Source: Micromonospora sp. WMMA1947 (lineage in GTDB: Bacteria; Actinomycetota; Actinomycetes; Mycobacteriales; Micromonosporaceae). Taken from it: a DNA stretch of 64,000 nt. The stretch is taken from assembly GCF_027497355.1 (NCBI RefSeq), contig NZ_CP114909.1:5041001-5105000 (forward strand). Direction: 5' to 3'. Made by a program: the position numbers and the translations under genes. Below are positions 59,357-64,000 of the stretch, in pieces. Numbering within the stretch: position 1 is the first letter of the stretch; each line of letters opens with the position of its first letter. Under the pieces are notes generated by a model. The model made no database searches. It had not been told where the DNA came from and saw only the letters and a program-made list of their open reading frames with translations.

Positions 59357-60924
59357 GAAGACCCTTCCTCATAGATCACGTCACCGCGCAACACAGTGGC
59401 CCGGCACACCGGCAGCGGCGTCGGATCGTCCGCGCCCCGCAACTCCGGATCCTCGGCCAGCACCACCGGCAGCCCCCGCTCCACGCCCGCCGGGGTGTCC
59501 CACACCGCGAACGTCGCCGGCGCCCCCAACGCCAGCACACCCTCGTTGTCCAGGTGCACCGCCCGCCACCCGCCGCGCGTGTGCGCCGCGAACGCCGCCC
59601 GCACACTCATCCGCTGCGCCGGGTTGTGATGCGCCGCCGCCGCCCGCACCGACCCCCACGGATCCAGCGGCGTCACCGGCGAATCCGACCCGAACGCCAA
59701 CGCCACACCGACACCGTGCATCGCACCCATCGGATTCGACTCCAACGACCGCGCCAACCCCAGCCGCGACTCGTACATCCGGCCCGCGCCGCCCCACAAC
59801 CTGTCGAACGCCGGCTGCATCGACGCCACGATCCCGTACTCCACGAACCCGGCGATCAGCGCCTTGCTCATGATCTCCGCGTGCTCCACCCGGTGCCGGG
59901 CCGCCCGCAACCGGTCCACGCCCACCGACCGGGCCGCCAGCGCGAACCCCTGAAGCACCGTCCCGATCGCCGCGTCCCCGATCGCGTGGAACCCGCCCTG
60001 CAACCCGTGCGCCGCACAGTCCAGCAGATGATCACGGACCTGCTCCGCCGACACGTAGCCGTGCCCGCACGCCCCCGCCTCGCCGTCCAGGTACGCCGCC
60101 GACACGTGCGCCGTCCGCGACCCCAGCGCCCCGTCGGCGAACAGGTCACCACCCGCGCCCACCGCACCCAGCTCCCGGGCCTTCGCCGCACCCAGCAGCT
60201 CACCCCAGTACCCGTACACCTCCGGCACACCGGCCCCCGAGATCGCCAGCAGCCCGGTGAAGTCCTCCTCGTCGGAGATGTCCGGACCACCGCACTCGTG
60301 CACCGCCGCGATACCCAGCGACGCCGCGTGCTCCAGGGCCCGCCGCTGCGCCGCCACCCGCTGCGCCCGCGTCACCGAGGCGAACGCCGCCGCCCGCACC
60401 ACATGATGCGCGTCGCGCCGCAGCCACCCCGACGCCTCGTACCCGGCCGCCGACGCCACCTCCGGGCACGCCGCCAGCAACGCTGCCGACACCAGCGCCG
60501 AATGGATCGACGCCTGCGACAGATACACCCGCCGCCCACCGGCCGCCCGGTCCAGCGCCGCGGCGTCCGGCAACGTCGCGTCCGCCCAGCCCGACTCGTC
60601 CCAGCCGTGCCCCAGCACCACCGCGTCACCCGGCAGGCCCGCCGCGAACGCCGACACCGCCTCCAGCAGCCCACCCGCCGACCGCACCGCCGACAGATCC
60701 AGCCCCGACAACGCCAACCCGGTGTCGGTCGCGTGCACGTGCGCGTCCACGAACGCCGGCGTCACCAGCGCACCGCCCAGCTCCACCACCCGGTCCGCCC
60801 GCGGCGCCTCCGCGTCCGTGCCCAACCAGGCGATCCGCCCGTCCCGCACCAGCAGCGCCGTCGCGCTCGGGTCGGCCGGGCAGTGCAGCACTCCGCCGCG
60901 ATACAGCGTCGAGGGGTTCGTCAT
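59353..60924 (-). CDS. Amidohydrolase (YtcJ-like) in the lysine operon
   Basis: A 523-aa metal-dependent amidohydrolase of the YtcJ/amidohydrolase-3 group. The metal ligands start at His62 and His64 (FVDAHVHATD), with a later HECGG and HRVEHAEIMSKAL, and the C-terminal SDSPVTPLDPWGSVRAAAAHH. The substrate is unknown. It lies between kdd and kamD with a 4-base gap and a GTGA overlap, in the place where other clusters carry kce, so it may act on a cyclic amide formed from a pathway intermediate. That role is inference. Confidence 0.85.
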   Translation of the reverse strand: MTNPSTLYRGGVLHCPADPSATALLVRDGRIAWLGTDAEAPRADRVVELGGALVTPAFVDAHVHATDTGLALSGLDLSAVRSAGGLLEAVSAFAAGLPGDAVVLGHGWDESGWADATLPDAAALDRAAGGRRVYLSQASIHSALVSAALLAACPEVASAAGYEASGWLRRDAHHVVRAAAFASVTRAQRVAAQRRALEHAASLGIAAVHECGGPDISDEEDFTGLLAISGAGVPEVYGYWGELLGAAKARELGAVGAGGDLFADGALGSRTAHVSAAYLDGEAGACGHGYVSAEQVRDHLLDCAAHGLQGGFHAIGDAAIGTVLQGFALAARSVGVDRLRAARHRVEHAEIMSKALIAGFVEYGIVASMQPAFDRLWGGAGRMYESRLGLARSLESNPMGAMHGVGVALAFGSDSPVTPLDPWGSVRAAAAHHNPAQRMSVRAAFAAHTRGGWRAVHLDNEGVLALGAPATFAVWDTPAGVERGLPVVLAEDPELRGADDPTPLPVCRATVLRGDVIYEEGSS

Positions 60925-60928
60925 GGTC

Positions 60929-61990
60929 TCAGTCTGCCGTCAGACGCGCCTCGAACAGGCCGCACACCCCCGGCTCGGCCCGCAACAGATCCAGCGCCAG
61001 CGCCGCGTGTCCCGGCACGTACCCGTTGCCCACCAGCATCGTCACGTCCGCCGCCAGGCCCTCCGCGCCCAGCGCCGCCGCCGCGAAGCTCGTCGCCATC
61101 GAGAAGAAGATCACCGTACCGCCGTCCGCCGTGGCCAGCACCGCGCCGTGCTCACACCCCGGCACGTCCACGCACACCACTGTCACGTCCGCCGGCACAC
61201 CCAGCGCCGTCGTCACCGCCGTCGACAGCCCCACCGGATCCCGCGCGTCGGCCAGCGCCACCACGTCGGCCAGCCCGGCCGCCGTCAGCGCGTCCCGCTC
61301 CGCGTCCACCGGAACCACCCCGACGGTACGGGCGGCGCCCGCCCGCCGTGCCGCCGCCAGCGACAACGACCCGCTCTTGCCGGCCCCGCCGATCACCGCC
61401 ACCGACACCGGACGCGGATCACCCTCCCGCGAGCGCCGCGCCACCTGCTCGGCCACCACCCGCGCCGTAAGCGCCGGCGCCCCGCACACGTCCAGCACCG
61501 CCAGGGACAGCTCGGGGTGCAGGTCCGGCGGCAGCACCGCCGCGATCGACCGGGCGAACAGAATCGCGTACCCGTCGCACGGCACCTGCTCGCTGCGCCC
61601 GTCCCAGCGGGCCAGCCCGTCGGTGATCGTCAGCGGCGTCAACGTCAGCGACACGAGCGTCGCCACCCGGTCACCGGGCTTCAGCCCCAGCGGCGAGCGG
61701 CGGCCCGCCTCCTCGACGGTGCCGATCAGCATCCCGCCGGAACCGGTCACCGGGTTCTGCATCTTCCCCCGGGCCGACACGATCTCCAGCACCTCGGCGC
61801 GGACCTTCTCCCCGTCGCCGCCGTGCTTCTCCGCCAGCTGCCGGAAACTCGCCGCGTCCAGGTTGAGCCGCTCGACCCGGATCCGCACCTCGTTCGCCGC
61901 GATGCGCGGGTCGGGGTCCAGCCGCCAGGCCGCCTGCGGGAGCACTCCCACCGGTTCCACGACTCGGTGCAGACCCACCGGTGACGTCAC
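60929..61990 (-). CDS. kdd: L-erythro-3,5-diaminohexanoate dehydrogenase
   Basis: A 353-aa NAD(P)-dependent enzyme that oxidatively deaminates 3,5-diaminohexanoate to 3-keto-5-aminohexanoate. It has SGGMLIGTVEEAG, DGYAILFARSIAAVLPPDL and the nucleotide loop VAVIGGAGKSGSLSLAAARRAGA near residue 195, with a late TVIFFSMATSFAAAALGAEG. The GTG has GGGGGTC upstream. It is first in the leftward operon and divergent from kamA, the first pathway enzyme. Confidence 0.92.
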   Translation of the reverse strand: MTSPVGLHRVVEPVGVLPQAAWRLDPDPRIAANEVRIRVERLNLDAASFRQLAEKHGGDGEKVRAEVLEIVSARGKMQNPVTGSGGMLIGTVEEAGRRSPLGLKPGDRVATLVSLTLTPLTITDGLARWDGRSEQVPCDGYAILFARSIAAVLPPDLHPELSLAVLDVCGAPALTARVVAEQVARRSREGDPRPVSVAVIGGAGKSGSLSLAAARRAGAARTVGVVPVDAERDALTAAGLADVVALADARDPVGLSTAVTTALGVPADVTVVCVDVPGCEHGAVLATADGGTVIFFSMATSFAAAALGAEGLAADVTMLVGNGYVPGHAALALDLLRAEPGVCGLFEARLTAD

Positions 61991-62133
61991 GCCGACCCCC
62001 TATGTCCAGCCGCCCGAACCCCCGGTCAGGGCTCGCGTCGCGGGAAAACTTCCGGCAGACTAATTTCTTCACCGCAGATTTTCCAGTAGCCTACGCATCC
62101 GTTGATCAACCCGCACGCAGACGAGGAGGGGCC
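61991..62133. promoter_or_regulatory. Divergent control region between kdd and kamA
   Basis: The region is AT-richer than its surroundings. It contains GGAAAA (62043-62048) and TTTTCC (62079-62084), a widely spaced dyad. TAGCCT (62087-62092) is a possible -10 for kamA, and minus-strand TAGTCT (62062-62057) a possible -10 for kdd. A shared regulator such as an Lrp/AsnC-type protein is plausible but not encoded here. Confidence 0.45.
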
Positions 62134-63540
62134 GTGACCCAGACCCAACCGGTGGAGACCATCCCGACGCCCCGCCACGCGCCGGCCGCCGTCCCGGCCG
62201 CCGGACAGCCCTACGAATACCGCCGCGCACCCCTCGTCGAACCCGACTGGACCCGCTTCCCCGGCTGGCGCCACGTCACCCGCGACCAGTGGGAGAGCGC
62301 CCAGTGGCAACGGGTCAACTGCGTCAAGAACATCAAGCAGCTGCGCACCGTCCTCGGCGACACCGTCGACGAGACCTTCTACGCCGACCTGGAAGCCGAC
62401 CAGAAGGCCCTGGCCACCATGTCCATGCTGGTGCCGCCGCAGATGCTCAACACGATGGTGCCGCATCAGCCGATGAGCACCGAGGCGCTGCTCGCCGACC
62501 CGATCCGCCGCTACATGATCCCGGTCGCCTCCGACCGCCGCACCGACTGGCCGTCGCACCCGTACGCCAGCCGCGACAGCCTGCACGAGCACGACATGTG
62601 GGTCGCCGAGGGTCTCACCCACCGCTACCCCACCAAGGTCCTCGCCGAACTGCTCTCCACCTGCCCGCAGTACTGCGGCCACTGCACCCGCATGGACCTC
62701 GTCGGCAACTCCACCCCCGCCGTCGACAAGCTCAAGCTCACCCTCAAGCCGGTCGACCGCTACGACGCCCACATCACCTACCTCAAGGCCCACCCGGGCG
62801 TCCGTGATGTTGTCGTCTCCGGCGGCGACGTCGCCAACGTGCCGTGGCGCAACCTCGAGTCGTACCTGATGCGCCTGCTGGAGATCGAGACGATCCGCGA
62901 CATCCGGCTCGCCACCAAGGCGCTCATGGGCCTGCCCCAGCACTGGCTCCAGCCCGACGTGGTCGAGGGCCTCGAACGCGTCGCCCGCACCGCCGCCCGC
63001 CGCGGCGTCAACCTGGCCATCCACACCCACGTCAACCACGCCCAGTCGCTGACCCCGCTGGTCGCCAAGGCCGCCCAGACCGCGCTCGACGTCGGCGTCC
63101 GCGACGTGCGCAACCAGGGCGTGCTCATGCGCGGCGTCAACGCCACCAGCGCCGACCTGCTGGACCTGTGCTTCGCGCTCCAGGGCGAGGCGGGCATCCT
63201 GCCGTACTACTTCTACATGTGCGACATGATCCCCAACGCCGAGCACTGGCGCGTCCCGGTCTGGCACGCCCAGCAGCTCCAGCACGACATCATGGGCTAC
63301 CTGCCCGGCTACGCCACCCCGCGGATCGTCTGCGACGTGCCGTTCGTCGGCAAGCGCTGGGTGCACATGCTCACCGACTACGACCGTGAGCGCGGCATCT
63401 CGTACTGGACGAAGAACTACCGCACCTCGATCGAGTCGGCCGACCTGGAGGCGCTGAACAAGCGCTACGCCTACTACGACCCGATCGACACGTTGCCCGA
63501 GGCCGGCCAGGCCTGGTGGCTCGCGCACCGCGACGACTGA
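62134..63540 (+). CDS. kamA: Lysine 2,3-aminomutase (radical SAM)
   Basis: A 468-aa radical SAM/PLP enzyme converting L-lysine to L-beta-lysine. The cluster-binding cysteines are Cys177, Cys181 and Cys184 (CPQYCGHC). The substrate-binding acids are Asp364 (FYMCDMI) and Asp401 (IVCDVP), both conserved as in clostridial LAM. The PLP lysine is Lys407, in VPFVGK where the classic enzyme has GGGGK, so the PLP loop is atypical. GTG 62134 has GAGGAGGGG upstream; a longer in-frame start is rejected because it lies in the kdd gene. Confidence 0.92.
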   Translation: MTQTQPVETIPTPRHAPAAVPAAGQPYEYRRAPLVEPDWTRFPGWRHVTRDQWESAQWQRVNCVKNIKQLRTVLGDTVDETFYADLEADQKALATMSMLVPPQMLNTMVPHQPMSTEALLADPIRRYMIPVASDRRTDWPSHPYASRDSLHEHDMWVAEGLTHRYPTKVLAELLSTCPQYCGHCTRMDLVGNSTPAVDKLKLTLKPVDRYDAHITYLKAHPGVRDVVVSGGDVANVPWRNLESYLMRLLEIETIRDIRLATKALMGLPQHWLQPDVVEGLERVARTAARRGVNLAIHTHVNHAQSLTPLVAKAAQTALDVGVRDVRNQGVLMRGVNATSADLLDLCFALQGEAGILPYYFYMCDMIPNAEHWRVPVWHAQQLQHDIMGYLPGYATPRIVCDVPFVGKRWVHMLTDYDRERGISYWTKNYRTSIESADLEALNKRYAYYDPIDTLPEAGQAWWLAHRDD

Positions 63541-63554
63541 CCCCCGGACACCCG

Positions 63555-63590
63555 ACGGCGGGCCACCTCTGCGATGAGGTGGCCCGCCGT
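63555..63590. terminator. Terminator between kamA and the CsbD gene
   Basis: ACGGCGGGCCACCTC (63555-63569) pairs perfectly with GAGGTGGCCCGCCGT (63576-63590) around a 6-base loop. It lies 15 bases after kamA and before the stop of the convergent CsbD gene, so it probably serves both. Confidence 0.92.
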
Positions 63591-63598
63591 TCGCGTAC

Positions 63599-63793
63599 TC
63601 ACTTGTTGAAGGCGTCCTTGACGTCGCGGCCCGCCTGCTTGGCGTGCTCCCCGGCCTGCCGGGCGCGCGCCGTGCTCTGCTCGGAGGCGCCCTCGGCCCG
63701 CAACCGCTCGTTGTCGGTCACGTCGCCGATCCGCTCCTTGGCCATGCCGCTCATCTCCTGGGCCTTGTTCTTCGCCTTGTCGGTGAAGCTCAT
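63599..63793 (-). CDS. CsbD family small stress protein
   Basis: A 64-aa hydrophilic helical protein of the CsbD family: MSFTDKAKNKAQEMSGMAKERIGDVTDNERLRAEG, then a Gln/Lys-rich tail. Family members are usually induced by general stress; molecular role unknown. ATG 63793 has GGAGGG upstream. Upstream sequence has GTTT and GGGGAC about 15 bases apart, only a weak resemblance to a sigma-B promoter. Confidence 0.88.
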   Translation of the reverse strand: MSFTDKAKNKAQEMSGMAKERIGDVTDNERLRAEGASEQSTARARQAGEHAKQAGRDVKDAFNK

Positions 63794-63953
63794 GTCGCCC
63801 TCCCTCATCCGGCTACGCCTTGCCCTTGTCGCGTCCCCGGTGACTGTCGGGTCAAACGCTGTTGACCGGCGCACATCGCGTAAGACGTCCTAGGACAATA
63901 GGTTGAAGGCGTGACGCCCGGCCGACGCCGCCAGGCCGTGGTTGACTGGGCCG

Positions 63954-64000
63954 GTGAACGAGATCCTGCTGATCCGGCACGGCGAGACCAGCTGGAGCGC
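63954..64000 (+). CDS. Histidine phosphatase family protein, N-terminal fragment
   Basis: The first 15 codons read fMet-Asn-Glu then ILLIRHGETSWS. The RHGE motif with its catalytic His is the phosphoglycerate-mutase-like signature. The gene runs off the right edge of the window, so length and substrate cannot be judged. GTG 63954 is the only start near the motif. Confidence 0.8.
   Translation, partial: MNEILLIRHGETSWS

Noticed and set aside
63793..63890. A sigma-B promoter for the CsbD gene
   Set aside because: GTTT-N15-GGGGAC only weakly matches GTTT-N14-16-GGGTAT, so it was not listed as a feature.

Overview
This is a chromosomal window from a very GC-rich actinobacterium. Actinobacterial hallmarks are an RbpA-type RNA polymerase-binding protein behind a sigma-R-like promoter, an HspR-type (HAIR) operator before an Hsp20 gene, a mycothiol-type maleylpyruvate isomerase relative, a large SARP/AfsR regulator, a DrrAB exporter, an Lnt-Ppm pair and many apparently leaderless genes. 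The gene set and the short GATCATGAAGTTG-type intergenic repeats suggest Micromonosporaceae, probably Micromonospora; that genus guess is inference. No rRNA, tRNA, CRISPR array or insertion sequence was recognised. The only mobile-type gene is a lone tyrosine recombinase.

Layout. 1-7.7 kb: the start of cydA, then housekeeping and metabolic genes (acyltransferase, flavodoxin-like protein, HTH/DUF4180 pair, GDPD, UMF1-type transporter, thymidine kinase). 7.7-14.5 kb: a tyrosine recombinase, an Hsp20 gene with a HAIR box, two GNAT enzymes, DUF2087, an isochorismatase-like hydrolase and a GT39-like membrane protein. 14.6-19.7 kb: two drug-handling modules (DHA2 exporter with TetR; MGT-type glycosyltransferase with divergent TetR), separated by a DUF1062 gene with an attenuator-like leader. 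19.7-26.5 kb: mixed genes, including a TerC protein behind a clear yybP-ykoY (manganese) riboswitch. 26.5-38.1 kb: a glycoside hydrolase locus (GH42, GH31, ROK regulator, GH3, LacI regulator, GH95). 38.1-42.9 kb: a TetR-controlled FMO/SDR/Nudix operon with a divergent MFS gene. 42.9-49.9 kb: a zinc-finger coiled-coil protein, PNPOx-like protein, POT peptide transporter, rbpA, fxsA, and the ppm and lnt lipid-linked enzymes. 50-54.9 kb: a 1036-aa SARP regulator and a DrrAB-type ABC exporter. 55.3-63.5 kb: a lysine aminomutase pathway (kamA divergent from kdd-amidohydrolase-kamD-kamE-kal-reactivase). The window ends with a CsbD protein and the start of a histidine phosphatase.

How the genes work together. 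The GH locus encodes, in predicted cytoplasmic forms, the exo-enzymes expected to strip fucosyl/galactosyl, galactosyl, alpha-xylosyl and beta-glucosyl units from xyloglucan oligosaccharides. It carries two regulators and near-perfect operator candidates but no transporter. The lysine locus covers L-lysine to beta-lysine (KamA), to 3,5-diaminohexanoate (KamDE), to 3-keto-5-aminohexanoate (Kdd), and 3-aminobutyryl-CoA deamination (Kal). The cleavage enzyme Kce is not in the window, and an amidohydrolase sits within the operon. Several operators can be read directly: two ATCCA-N8-TGGAT sites around the FMO/TetR/MFS genes, two CGAGACG-type sites around the glycosyltransferase/TetR pair, a 32-bp perfect palindrome before GH3, and a TACTAC/GTAGTA operator on cydA. 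Product names come from reading conserved motifs by eye; no database search was run.
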